Positions 54,281-64,000 of a stretch of DNA of 64,000 nt are shown in pieces. Position 1 is the first letter of the stretch, and the number at the start of each line of letters is the position of its first letter. The position numbers were made by a program, and so were the translations under genes. A model generated the notes under the pieces. That model had not been told where the DNA came from. It was given only the letters and a program-made list of their open reading frames with translations, and ran no database searches. The DNA is from Flaveria trinervia. Its lineage: Eukaryota > Streptophyta > Magnoliopsida > Asterales > Asteraceae. The DNA lies in the NCBI GenBank assembly GCA_025506515.1, contig CM046458.1, forward strand, positions 42,420,731 to 42,484,730, in the 5' to 3' direction.

Positions 54281-55165
54281 CAAGAAGGTAGAAGATGCCT
54301 TGAAAGATAGTAGCTGGATTGAATCGATGCAAGAGGAGCTGCTTCAATTCAAGAGACAGAAGGTATGGAACCTATGTCCGCTACTATCTTGTCAAGTACC
54401 TATAGGCACCAAATGGGATTTCGGAAACAAGAGAGATGATAGAGGCTTGATCATCAAGAATAAGCCAAGACTTATGGTTCAATGATACACTCAAGAGGAA
54501 GGAATCGATTATACTGATTTCTTTGCACCAGTTGCAAGACTTGAGGCAGTTAGGATCTTCCATGCTTATGCTGCATCCAAGGACGTCACAGTATACCAAC
54601 TTGATGTCAAGTGTGCTTTTCTATATGGGGATATAGATAGGGAAGTCTATGTATGCCAACCTCCAGGATTTGAAGATCCACAACACCCCAACTATGTGTG
54701 CAAATTGGATAAAGCTCTATATAGGTTGCACCAAGCACCTAGGCAGTGGTATGAGACTCTGTCTTAGTTTCTTTTAAAGAATGGCTATACTAGAGGTACC
54801 ATTGATAAGACTCTCTTCATCAGAAAGTCTGGAAAGGAAATTTTGCTCGTACAAGTCTATGTTGATGACATCATATTTGGTTCCTTAAATGACCAAATGT
54901 GCAAGGACTTTGAGAGCATTATGAAGAAGAAGTTTTGAGATGAGCTCCATGGGAAAATGGACATTTTCCTTCGAATTCAGGTAAAGCAACTGAAGGAAGG
55001 GTTCTTTATTAATCAATCTAAATATGTCTCTGACATCTTAGAAAGATTTGAGATGAAGGATTGCAATCCTGCTAAGACACCCATACCCAAAACCATAATC
55101 TTTGTCCTGACCTTGAGGGGGAAGATACTGACCAACATCAGTATAGGGCAATTATTGGTTCTCTG
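54281..55165 (+). pseudogene. copia reverse transcriptase
   Basis: Starts PKKVEDALKDSSWIESMQEE; IGTKWDFGNKRDDRGLIIKN; a stop at 54483-54485 (VQ-stop-YTQEEGIDYTDFFAPVAR). Motif A is VYQLDVKCAFLYGDIDREVY, ALYRLHQAPRQWYETLS-stop, and motif C VYVDDIIFGS at about 54862-54890 is intact. A further stop lies near 54937, and a frame change near 55090 precedes the RNase H part. Confidence 0.9.
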
Positions 55166-55801
55166 ATGTATCTAACAGCCAGTAGACCAGATATCAAATT
55201 TGCTATTTGCATTTGTGCAAGATATCAGGCTGCTCCAAAGGTATCTCACCTAGCTGCTGTTAAGAGAATCCTCAGATACCTCAAAGGAGCACCTAAACTA
55301 GGTCTCTGGTATCCTAGAAAGAAGGATTTCAATCTTTATGGATACTCTGACAGTGACTATGGAGGCTACAATATTGACAAGAAATCAACATCAGGAGGAT
55401 GTCAATTTCTTGGTGGAAGGATCATCTCAGGGCAATGCAAGAAACAATCTTGTGTCTCTACATCAACTGCTGAAGCTGAATACATTGCTGCTGCTAGCTG
55501 CTGTGCTCAACTGCTATGGATTCAAAATCAAATGATAGACTATGGATTCAACTTTATGAGTACTCCTATCCATATTGACAACAACAGTGCTATCTCCATT
55601 ACTAAAAATCTGGTGAAGCACTCCAAGACTAAGCACATTGACATCAGGTATCATTTCATTAGAGACATTCATGAGAAAAATCTAATCAAGTTAATCAAAG
55701 TTGATTCAAATGAACAATATGTTGATCGGTTTACCAAAGCTTTTGATGAACAAAGGTTCAAGTATCTCATAATAGCTATTGGGATGATAAACATTGATTA
55801 A
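55166..55801 (+). pseudogene. copia RNase H domain
   Basis: 211 open codons: MYLTASRPDIKFAICICARY, RILRYLKGAPKLGLWY, GYSDSDYGGYNIDKKSTSGG (first catalytic Asp), STAEAEYIAAASCCAQLLWI (Glu), HIDNNSAISITKNLVKHSKT (Asp) and HIDIRYHFIRDIHEK. The end (DRFTKAFDEQRFKYL) is the standard copia pol C-terminus. It appears complete. Confidence 0.92.
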
Positions 55802-56441
55802 TTTGATCTCTTTTGAAAACCTTTTTAATATGTAAGTCTTGTGTCAATACAATTTAAGCCCTGTTACAAGAAATTCTCTCTGAAATTTTCTAAGTGTAAA
55901 TTCCTTCCGAAGAGAAATTAACCTTCGGAAGACATTCTCATATCTTCCGAAGCAAAATTTCTCAAAGGATAACTTTCTTCTCGGAAGAATTTTTGGCCTC
56001 GGAAGAAGCGATTGATTGTATATCAGATCTACTTCCGAAACTTACAAATTCTCTATTCGAAAGCAACTCTAACCTTCGGAAGCAAAGTTTTGGCTTCGGA
56101 AGTAAGAATTGCCTTCGGAAGACGAGTTACCTTTGGAAATGTTTTACACTCGGAAGAGAGATTTCACTGTGTAATGTAAATTTCCTAGGCCCCACACTGT
56201 AAAAAGCAAAGATTTTGTTAATGATGTCGGATTATTTAACTGATTTTAACCTTACCGCCACTGTCATTTCATCCACTAAACCATCACATCACCTTATCCT
56301 TACCCCTATTACTTCCTTTCCACAATCTTTTAAATAATCTCGACTATTCAATTTCACTCTCTTACTTGCAAATTTTACTGCCCTAAAAATTTCTCCTACT
56401 CAACTTTACCCAACTCAAATCATCCCCATTCATCTTTCCAA
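55802..56441 (+). other. copia intergenic region with dense CTTCCGAAG motifs
   Basis: From 55905 to 56160 about ten CTTCCGAAG / CTTCGGAAG motifs occur at irregular spacing. The rest up to 56441 is AT-rich and pyrimidine-rich. An open frame at 55993-56202 owes its sequence to the motifs and is not called. Confidence 0.7.
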
Positions 56442-57299
56442 ATGGCATTCAACCCTCAGCACAACCAAGTCGTACTTCTTGATTCTTCAAGAGATGCTGA
56501 CTTCTTAGATATCATCTCCTTTCTCCAATCTTCTTACTACACCGCTCTGACTATAAACCCCACAATTTACTCAAACCATATGTCTGAATTCTGGGCCAAT
56601 GGTCAGATTGAAACCCTAAATGGGGTTCGTGTCATTCGATCGAGCATCTGTGGCCAGGAGTTGGTTATTTCTAAATAGATCATCAGGGAGCATCTAGAAC
56701 TTCATGATGAGGGCGCTCCAACAGAATTCCCCAAAGCAGATTTGGACAATTCTTATCTCCAAATGGGATATGGTGGAGACGTTAGTAGGTCAACTGTCTA
56801 CAAATTTAACTTCTCGTACAAATGGAAGTTCCTGCTACACGTGGTCCTTCACTGCTTGTCGAATAAATCTGGGGGATGGGATCAAATCCCATATGAACTT
56901 GGGTGCCTAGTTCATGGGTTGGTGAAAAGCCTCCGCTTCAACTATTCAAGATTTGTGCTGACTAACCTCATGGAAAATCTTCAAGAGGAAACGTTCTTCA
57001 TGTATCCTAGGTTTCTCCAGCACATAATCAATTGCGAGCTGGACCAAAGCAAGCTTGTCTGTGCAGCTGCTCTGACTGCTCCTCAAATGAGGCCGACCAT
57101 CTTCAAGACTTTGAAGAGAGTGTCCACCAACTTCACCGGAAGAGATACTGCACTTCTTCCAGGTATGATCGAGCCAACGGCTCCTTGTGACATCCCTGTT
57201 AACCCCACAGGTGATGAACCCACACCAGTAACTACCCCCATTTTGCCAAATCTACCTTGTCCAACCATTATCTTTACTTATCAGAGACGTCCCAAATGA
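56442..57299 (+). pseudogene. copia third ORF, N-terminal domain
   Basis: ATG at 56442 (MAFNPQHNQVVLLDSSRDAD, YYTALTINPTIYSNHMSEFW, VRVIRSSICGQELVISK) with a stop at 56676-56678. The frame continues at 56742-57299 (YLQMGYGGDVSRSTVYKFNF, WKFLLHVVLHCLSNKSGGWD, IPYELGCLVHGLVKSLRFNY, EETFFMYPRFLQHIINCELD). The domain is repeatedly found in plant LTR elements after or outside pol and has no assigned activity that I know of. A Pro-rich tail begins at about 57150 and a stop comes at 57297. Confidence 0.7.
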
Positions 57300-58398
57300 A
57301 CCCTAGTTCAATCTTCTCTGATTGAACAAGCTCCTCATGTTCTACCCAAAAAGGCTAGAGTGGAACAAAGGGCTCCCACTCAGCCTGAGGTCCAACCATC
57401 CTTCACAATTGCCCTTAATATGGGTCTTGAGTCTCCTCAATCTCAGACCCATGAGCCACAACCCAAGCTGAAAGCCCTCAGGGTGAGTCTCTATACTCCC
57501 CTGAGCAGCCAAAAAGGGACAACCCTATCACAGGCTCAATGCCTTTAGACATTGATCAAAGTCCCAGGTCATTAGGTTTCACTTCCATATCCTTTACTGA
57601 CCTTTTAATTGGAACTGATGAAGAGATTATGTCTCTTAAGGGCAATGAAGTTGATCCACAACACCCTCTCAAGGATCAACAGAGCCCAGAGAGACCTTTT
57701 ATCTCTAGCCCCCATCAGCAAACCTTTACTGAGGTGAGTCCCACTGATGTGGAGGGGACTCATGTAGATTCAGCTGCCACTACTAAAGGATTCTCAACGG
57801 ATCCTCAGGACAGTGGTAACATCATCGAGACTGAATCTACGACAACCATGCCCTTTGATGACTCTAAAAGAGACATCTTTGAGCAAGGGAAACCAGGGTG
57901 CCCAGAAATTATATCTGGTGGTGAGGATGAACATACAAGGTATGTTACCTCATCTCCCCATGATTCTTCAAAAGAAGATGAGGGAAGAATGCAACTTACC
58001 ATCCAAGACCTACTTTCTAAAGTCTCAAATCTTGAATCCAAGGTTAAGACTTTAGAGGATAGGTCTGCCACTCAGCAACTTGAGATTGAAACTCTCAAGG
58101 CCAAACTAGCTGAGAAACAGATTGAGAGGTCTATTAGGCATGTACCAATTCAGGTCTCCTTGACCTCTTCCTCTAGTTCATCAAGCTCTTGGGATGATGC
58201 TACCAAAAAAGGGGAGAGTGTTCAGAGACAAAGTCAAAGACAAAAGGAAACCCAAAGTCAAGCTCTCACTTCCTTGAGATCAAAATATCCTGTGCAACAA
58301 GCTTCAATCTTCCCTGAGCCTTCTCCAGCCGTTATTCAAGTGGATCAAAGGATGCTCCAAGATCTTAATAGGTTCTTATAGAACAGCCAAGCCCTGAT
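57300..58398 (+). pseudogene. copia third ORF, middle low-complexity and coiled-coil part
   Basis: Frames 57360-57548 and 57539-58381: Pro/Gln/Ser-rich sequence, then an acidic region and a coiled coil (LTIQDLLSKVSNLESKVKTL, EDRSATQQLEIETLKAKLAE), then a poly-Ser stretch (TSSSSSSSSWDD). Stop at 58379-58381. No enzymatic motif. Confidence 0.65.
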
Positions 58399-59712
58399 AT
58401 GTCTGTGATCTACTTCGGAGCTCAAGAGCTTCGAAGGTTAAATGCACCTTCTACCACTATTGAGGAAGTTGGTCAACCTAAGGTCCAAGTGGAACCTAAG
58501 ATTAACTTCGAAGGGGAAACAAGGACTGATGGCCCAGCAACTGAAACTGTTGGGATAGACAGTGCATTTTCACAGACTTTCGAAGCACAATTCAAAGCCT
58601 CGGAAGAACAAGTTCAAACTTCCGAAGTTGAGATTGTTGTTGCGGAAGGACTATTCTCATTATCCGATGATCTAATAGTCACAGATGCAATCCTGGAACT
58701 CGCGTCTGAGGTTAATAGAGAGGATTTTCTCATTCAACCTTTAGCTCCAACATCAGCATTCACTCCAGCTCCTATCTCTACTACTCAACCTGAATCTTCT
58801 ATCCAAGAACCCCCAAAGTCTAGTACTTCCGAAGACATCAAAGGAAAGAGGAAGATGACTTCGGAAGAGCTTCAGGAGGAAGAAAGGTTGAAGAAACTCA
58901 AAAGAAAAGGTGGGCTAACAACTGGAAAACTGTTAGCTTCAAGTACGAAAGCAGCTGCAGCCAACCAGGAGGCGGTCAACAACCGAAAAAGGGTAGAGAT
59001 TATCGATAGACTTGTTAGTCTAGAAGCTGCAACTGAGGATGTACTCCTGTTACCATTAGAGGAGTTAATAGAGCTGGAAAAGGCAACCTTGCTTCTAAAA
59101 CAGCAAAAAGAAGAAGCTGCAAGGCTGGCCTTAGAAGAAGAAAGGGAGAGGAAGGAAAAAGAAGCTGATCTACAGCTCAGGAGGGAAAGGATAACTTTCC
59201 TAACCTCTAGAGGTTTCTCTCTAGAAGAATTATCTCCACATAACAATGATAGGATCTTATGGCTCTTCAACAAAGAGCAAGATCAAATGGAGAAAGAGAG
59301 AAAGAGAGCTGAAAGGGAAAAACTATTGCAGAAGAAGAAGAAGGAAGATGAAGCAGGACTGACCGCTACCAAGAAAATAGGTGAGAAGGCCTGGATGAAG
59401 AGCTATCTTAGAGCTCATGGCTTCTCTGGCAGGCAGGTGGGTCCTATGTTAGAAAAGACTCTCCAGCAACATGTTAGTGACATTAAAGCTGATATTCACA
59501 CAGGGAAGAGGAAGGAGATATACAGAAGGGGACAGGGGATGACCTTCAAAGCAACCACTCAACCCATACTCCAAACCCAACCACAACCTGAAACCTTACC
59601 CTTCTTACTCCCCATCAAAACCGAACCAACCACTGAACCATACACCCCTGAACCTACACCATCACTCCTACCAACTCCTTCACCTCAACCACCTAAACTT
59701 CCCATCCTCTAA
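58399..59712 (+). pseudogene. copia third ORF, long charged coiled-coil part
   Basis: 437 open codons. CTTCCGAAG motifs at 58400-58870 encode Ser/Glu-rich pieces (FKASEEQVQTSEVEIVVAEG). Then a Lys/Glu-rich coiled coil (EELQEEERLKKLKRKGGLTT, LLKQQKEEAARLALEEERER, RKRAEREKLLQKKKKEDEAG). The KIGEKAWMKSYLRAHGFSGR stretch may be a small folded module. A Pro/Thr-rich tail (PTTEPYTPEPTPSLLPTPSP) ends at the stop at 59710. The frame continues after the stop (KTLARTQTPQPTHQPIKPSP). Confidence 0.7.
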
Positions 59713-60632
59713 CCCAAAACTCTAGCCAGAACCCAAACACCTCAACCTACCCATCAACCCATTAAACCATCCCCTCAGCCTTCTAAACATCTCTCCTTAG
59801 AAGAATTCAAAGCAGTCAAGACAAAGCTCATAAAATGCACAACTCTGAGCGATATCTCATGTGTGGTGGATTCTGTCAAATTGACCTATGTTGATGGATC
59901 CTCAAGTTCCCTCACTAGAGATCAATTTCTTGATCTACCCAGAGGAACATTAGACCAAGCTGCAAATCTCCTTGGCCTCAATTCAGACACTTTGAATGAG
60001 GAAGAAAAGAAGTTAAGGAGAAGGCTGGTGACTCTACTGGATACCAAGAAAAGTGACAGGGTGCCAAGACAACCTCTTGCACCTAGAAAGAAGATCATCC
60101 GGTGGAGGTTCGAAGACTCTTCTCATAAATTTGTTGTTGAAAGAGAGAATGGAGAGCACAACAGGCTGAGTGCCTCATCTCTGCTACACTTAAGCAAATT
60201 TGATATTGCTAAGTTAGCAGAGAAGACATTCTCCAACCCTTCAAACTTTGATGTAGCTACCCATATTAGAAATCATCTAGGCAGCCTTTATATGGCCGAG
60301 CTAACTGCTAGAAGCAAGGTTGAAGTAGAGTTGAAACTGTGAGAAGAGGAGGAAAGGAAGGGATCAGCAACCCAGGCAAAGCCTTTTTACAAATAGTTGA
60401 AGGCCCTGAACTAGAATCCATAGTTAGATGGGAGTATGACTATAACTCCCGTCAACTAACTCTTTTCAAGGGGGCACAACAAAGGGTACATGTCATTCAG
60501 AGTGATAGACTGGATCTCCTATCCACCAATGACTTGTACAAGCTTCTCAGCACCATTTTCAGGAAGAACAAAGAGACAGACAAATATCTTTTGTCCCTAG
60601 TGTTGAAAGCTTTGAGAAGCAGGAATAAGTGA
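59713..60632 (+). pseudogene. copia third ORF, C-terminal part with repeated domain
   Basis: Frame 59863-60342 and, after a one-base shift, 60339-60632. Two similar modules of about 65 residues: IIRWRFEDSSHKFVVEREN and SASSLLHLSKFDIAKLAE at 60097-60288, then SIVRWEYDYNSRQLTLFKGA and QSDRLDLLSTNDLYKLLSTI at 60417-60614. A third, weaker relative starts SVKLTYVDGSSSSLTRDQFL at about 59869. Function unknown. SIRE elements are described with an envelope-like ORF here, but I see no signal peptide or membrane segment. Confidence 0.65.
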
Positions 60633-60652
60633 GGTTTTGGTAGCATCAGCCT

Positions 60653-60661
60653 AGGGGGAGT
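60653..60661 (+). other. copia polypurine tract
   Basis: AGGGGGAGT directly before TT and the 3' LTR. Confidence 0.85.
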
Positions 60662-60944
60662 TTGTTGGATCTAGAAAGGCTGGTGCAACCAAAACCAAGT
60701 CACTTAGAAGATTTGGGTACAACAAATAAAGGACTTCCAAAGCTAAGTGTGGAACTTCTGAAGGAAAGAGAAGCTCTTCCGAAGACAAAATGTAAAGCAT
60801 ACTTCCGAAGGAAAAGTTCCAACTTCCGAAGACAAAGAACCTACTTCCGAAGTTCAAGACTTAGAAAGAAAGATTGAAGTCAACTTCTGAAGTACAGAAG
60901 TCCTCAATCCTCGGAAGTATAGAAGCCTCTTCCGAAGTATAAGT

Positions 60945-60974
60945 GGCTTCGGAAGAACTTGTTCTTCCGAAGCC
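60945..60974. repeat. perfect 30-bp palindrome in copia 3' LTR
   Basis: GGCTTCGGAAGAAC, TT spacer, GTTCTTCCGAAGCC: 14-bp arms without mismatch. Confidence 0.93.
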
Positions 60975-61293
60975 AACTTACCTTCGGAAAAACACTACTA
61001 TTATCCAATGGACATAAGCATGGCCTTCCTAACACTCCGCTGCAAATCTTTGAGATACTGCATGGCGTTTTCTCAAAAGCCATGCAATTGACCATACATA
61101 ATCCACTGTTTACCTTTTTATGTTAGTATAGTTGCCATCTTTAGTTGGTGACAAAAGGTAAGTCATGGACATGTCATGACTACCATATCTTAGATAATAC
61201 TTTATCTAAGATACCTTAACTTTAGCATTGTAGTATATGCTTTAGTCTTAGGTTTCCAGCTGGTATCAAAGTATATCCGGCTGTAGGATCTAG

Positions 61294-61302
61294 TATATAT
61301 AG
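61294..61302 (+). promoter_or_regulatory. probable TATA box in copia 3' LTR
   Basis: TATATATAG, counterpart of 49389-49397. Confidence 0.55.
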
Positions 61303-61521
61303 TCTCTCATTCTAACTCATATATCATGCTTGTAAGAGTCTTGTAATATCTTGAGTTGAGAAATAATATATACAAGTGCCTTGAAAATTTATTTTTGTGT
61401 GTTCACTACTTATTATATTGTTATCAACTTTTGTGAAAGGCTTTACTTCATCTAAATTGAGTGTTTGTATAAGTGAGTTTGAGAGAAATCCAAGTGTTTC
61501 TATGACAAACCCAATCCTGCA

Positions 61522-61526
61522 TTTAC
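61522..61526. repeat. target-site duplication of copia element, right copy
   Basis: TTTAC, identical to 48753-48757. Confidence 0.9.
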
Positions 61527-61965
61527 TTTCAAATATATCTCAAAAAACATTACACTAACTTAGATATTTTATTGACGTAACTCTTAGTATTATGTACTAA
61601 AATACCATTCTATTTTTGTAGGATCCTTATTTCTTGACTAATCATACCATAATCTTCTCTCTAATAGAATCAAGTATAGGTTGATAACACATATCACCTA
61701 TCTAAGAACTAAATGCTCTAAATTATTATTAACAATATAATCAAACTTTGATGTTTCCCCAAACCTGCAACGAATCCAAATCTACTATGATTCTCATTAA
61801 GATAGGTAAGTGCATTGTTACATGCTTTAGCAATTTTCAATAATAGTTTATCATGCTCACTCACATTATAAGTCCTTGCAACTCGCCATAAATTTCTAGT
61901 GAAAAACTCACCACGAAATTGTCTCTTGAAATCACTATATAAGTGCCTAATATTATCACATCCCG
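61527..61965 (-). pseudogene. MuDR-like (MULE) transposase relic, central part
   Basis: On the minus strand from 61965: SGCDNIRHLYSDFKRQFRGE, FFTRNLWRVARTYNVSEHDK and LLKIAKACNNALTYLNENHS, all in one open frame of about 75 codons. RHLY-NFK and the W-A-A-R pattern are hallmarks of the plant Mutator transposase core. Further on, in another frame, YQPILDSIREKIMV at about 61690-61646 matches the PI-M-E-IR-x-x-M block. Stops are frequent after 61740. The protein continues on the other side of the copia element at 48757-48255. Confidence 0.75.
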
Positions 61966-63351
61966 ATTGACGGCAGAATCATCGGAGCGGACGAATATGA
62001 AGCAATTGTTTATAGCTCATGGAAATTAAATAAATTTAAATAATATTAAATGTCATTTTTATTGAATAATACAAAACAAATAAACCATTACAATAGAACA
62101 GAGTTTCAAACAATATAGTAATTTTTTTTAATTAATCTACGTCTAAGTCCTATATGAGCATGAAGAAGTCCTCAAAGTAGCATCATGAAATATGTTAAAA
62201 ATAAGGTCAACATATGATGTTGGCGAGTTCCCATGAATTTGTACATACGTATAAAAGCAACTTTTAAAAGACAATTCATTCATAGGTTAAGAAATAATGT
62301 AAGAATATAGATAGCACAATGATACAATCAAACATTAACAAAGATGGCCACAATAAATTATAACGATTAGCTAAGTGTACTTGGTTCCCATGATGAACAA
62401 GAATACATCATCAAGAGTCGGCAATAACCTTGGCTTTAGCATCAAATAGGCTTGACAAGCCTATAGATCTATAACGTCGCTAGGCTAGCAATAGTTAATA
62501 ATTGTTTTTACAAGATGACTATCATATAAGGCTCACAAATATCTCAAATAACCATGACAAGTTTATAAATGAATTACGTGTGCATTACAAGTTTCAAGAT
62601 GTCTTACAAGTGTATGTTTATAAGATTAAAATCTTTCACCCTAAAAGGTGTGAAATAAAATAAATAGGGGCATGAAAAACTCACTTGATATAAGATGAAC
62701 TTTAGATAATAATAAGAAACTAAGATTGCTCCAATGATTCTTTCTCGATTCAATCTAAGGTTTGATGTCTTAGGATTAGAATAATGATATGATTATCGAC
62801 TAATATGAATTAGAGTTTCAATTGGGATTTGGTTTTAAGGAACTAGTTTATATAAAATAATGTAACTAATTATATTTTGATTCCATAAAGATGGAATAAA
62901 TTGTTTAAATAGTTAAGATTTAAAACGAAAATGAATTGTTAGTGAAATTGAATAATTAAATATTATTAAATATTTAACTTATAATAATTGATGAAATAAA
63001 GGTTAAGTATTAAGTGTGGAAAGTAAATAATTAATTATTTAAACTCATGGTCAATATAATCAATTGGATAATCACTTATCTAAATAAGTTGTTAAATAAC
63101 TTACTTAATTTAAAGACCATTTTTATAAAGTAATAAAAATAAACCTCTAAACACTTTTTGGTCATAGTTTTTGTAATATTAACCTCTTTGTTTTTAATAA
63201 AAATAGAAGATACATTGTCTAAAATTTTCAGAAATTAAATAGGTATTTTCTAGAATAAATTTAATTAGCAAAAATAATTTCATTTTAATTTAATAGGATA
63301 ATATTAATTTTTGTAATTTAATTTATAAAAAGAAAAGGTTTGAAAAAATTT
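61966..63351. other. AT-rich intergenic DNA, possible solo LTR
   Basis: No gene seen. The first bases (ATCACATCCCGATTGACGGC) resemble the end of some plant gypsy LTRs read in reverse, and a TTTATATAAACTAG-like TATA box on the minus strand lies near 62850, so a solo LTR is possible. I found neither its other end nor a target duplication. Confidence 0.35.
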
Positions 63352-63425
63352 GAGGGTGTTCGGGGTCGAACCAGGACCTCTTCTGCATATGCATATGACG
63401 TTAACCGGTGGGCTATTAGCCCGGA
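63352..63425 (-). other. tRNA-like sequence with A and B boxes
   Basis: On the minus strand TAGCCCACCGG (63415-63405) matches the Pol III A-box pattern TRGYNNANNNG, and GGTTCGACCCC (63372-63362) matches the B-box GGTTCGANNCC, 32 bases apart, as in a tRNA. A CTGCATATGCAG palindrome lies where the anticodon arm would be, but the acceptor stem does not pair well, so it is not called a tRNA gene. It is probably a tRNA pseudogene or SINE head. Confidence 0.5.
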
Positions 63426-64000
63426 TCTGGTTGTAATCCCAATTTAAAATTTAAAAGTTTTGAATATGAAATCCCCAAATTACAAGAACGCTTGAAATAA
63501 GATTGAATCCAATGGAACATCAATTCAACATTTTTTATAGTAATCAACATGGGGCTTTTGTTTTGCACATGAAATCGATTGTATGTGTGTGTAGAATTAC
63601 GTGGATTAATATTGATTCATTGATAAAAGATGAAAAAAGGTCGCGGTTGATTGAGAAATCAAATTGGGAGATTAAGATGTTGATACTCCAAATTGGTAAG
63701 TGTATATGCTTCTGAGAGCGTTTTGGGTTGAATAGTTAATTCATTTGATCATGATTCGAGTTTTAACAGGTCCATATTGTTATGTGATTTCGGTTTCAAT
63801 TGGACAATGCATAATAGTTGGAGATTTGAATTAAGATCATAAATGTGTTCGAGTCTGGTGTGCAAGTGGGTTTAAACAGTTTGATGGGTTTAGATTGGAT
63901 ATATATTTGGTTGATTTTGTGGCCGCTGGAGCTCACTGGACTTGGGGCTGGGTATGGTCGACGGGGAGGGTAAAATGGTTTGGGTGGTTTAATAGTTAAT
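63426..64000. other. intergenic DNA
   Basis: Less AT-rich towards the end. A 70-codon plus-strand frame at 63503-63715 has no recognisable features. Nothing else supported. Confidence 0.5.

Larger units (their letters stand above)
48758..61521 (+). mobile_element. Ty1/copia element, SIRE/Maximus-like, with a long third ORF region
   Basis: 12764 bp on the plus strand with 859-bp LTRs, PBS for initiator-Met tRNA, polypurine tract and a perfect TTTAC target duplication. The order gag, protease, integrase, RT, RNase H is Ty1/copia. The large size, the long gag with a coiled coil and two knuckles, and the extra ORF region of over 4 kb after pol are features of the SIRE (Maximus) lineage. Every module carries stops or shifts, and catalytic or metal-binding residues are altered in the protease and the first knuckle. 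The LTRs differ at about 15 positions in the first 250 bp by my count, so it is not recent. Confidence 0.93.
60663..61521 (+). repeat. copia 3' LTR
   Basis: 859 bp, TGTTGGATCTAG to CAATCCTGCA. Retains more CpG-containing CTTCCGAAG motifs than the 5' LTR, where several have become TTCTGAAG or TTCCAAAG. Confidence 0.95.

Noticed and set aside
61966..63351. A solo gypsy LTR starting at about 61966
   Set aside because: Only one end looks LTR-like; the second end and duplication were not found, so it is left as a remark.
63352..63425. A functional tRNA gene
   Set aside because: A and B boxes are fine, but the acceptor arm does not pair and the anticodon arm is a palindrome without a clear anticodon loop.
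63503..63715. 70-codon plus-strand frame near the window end
   Set aside because: No recognisable domain; could only be supported by transcript evidence.

Overview
This window is plant nuclear DNA, AT-rich and made almost entirely of nested transposable elements. I found no intact host gene, rRNA or convincing tRNA gene. The plant origin is inferred from Ty3/gypsy chromoviruses and a Ty1/copia element primed by an initiator-Met tRNA (PBS TGGTATCAGAGC), a Helitron that carries RPA1-like genes, MuDR-like and hAT-like relics, and caulimovirid (plant pararetrovirus) fossils. A eudicot is likely; I cannot place it further from sequence alone.

Left part (1-20880): AT-rich DNA with faint caulimovirid relics (about 300-480 and 1690-2160) and a candidate short Helitron (1191-1636). 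Next come a complete but decayed gypsy element Gy1 on the minus strand (4279-12987, TSD TATAG), a caulimovirid RNase H relic (13936-14660) and a hAT-like non-autonomous element (14684-15280). A tandem LTR-internal-LTR-internal-LTR array of a small element with an unrecognised ORF follows (15933-18785), then a related solo LTR (20062-20363).

Middle part (20881 to about 48138): one large Helitron on the minus strand. Its 3' hairpin and CTAG end are at 20881-20910. It encodes Rep/PIF1-like helicase (45417 down to 41065, last codons at 32300-32384) and an intron-containing RPA1-like gene (32324 down to about 21403). Two related gypsy elements in opposite orientation split it. Gy3 (plus strand, 22098-31337) lies in the RPA gene. 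Gy2 (minus strand, 32385-41064, TSD TTCAG) lies inside the last codons of the helicase.

Right part (48139-64000): a degraded MuDR-like transposase on the minus strand (48255-48757 and 61527-61965) is split by a 12.8 kb Ty1/copia element of SIRE/Maximus type on the plus strand (48758-61521, TSD TTTAC). This copia element has 859-bp LTRs, a decayed gag-pol, and a very long third ORF region after pol with an apparent tandem domain duplication. The last 2 kb is AT-rich, with a tRNA-like A-box/B-box pair at 63352-63425.

All coding regions carry stops or frameshifts, so nothing here looks autonomously active. Insertion order by nesting: the MuDR relic is older than the copia element, and the Helitron is older than Gy2 and Gy3.
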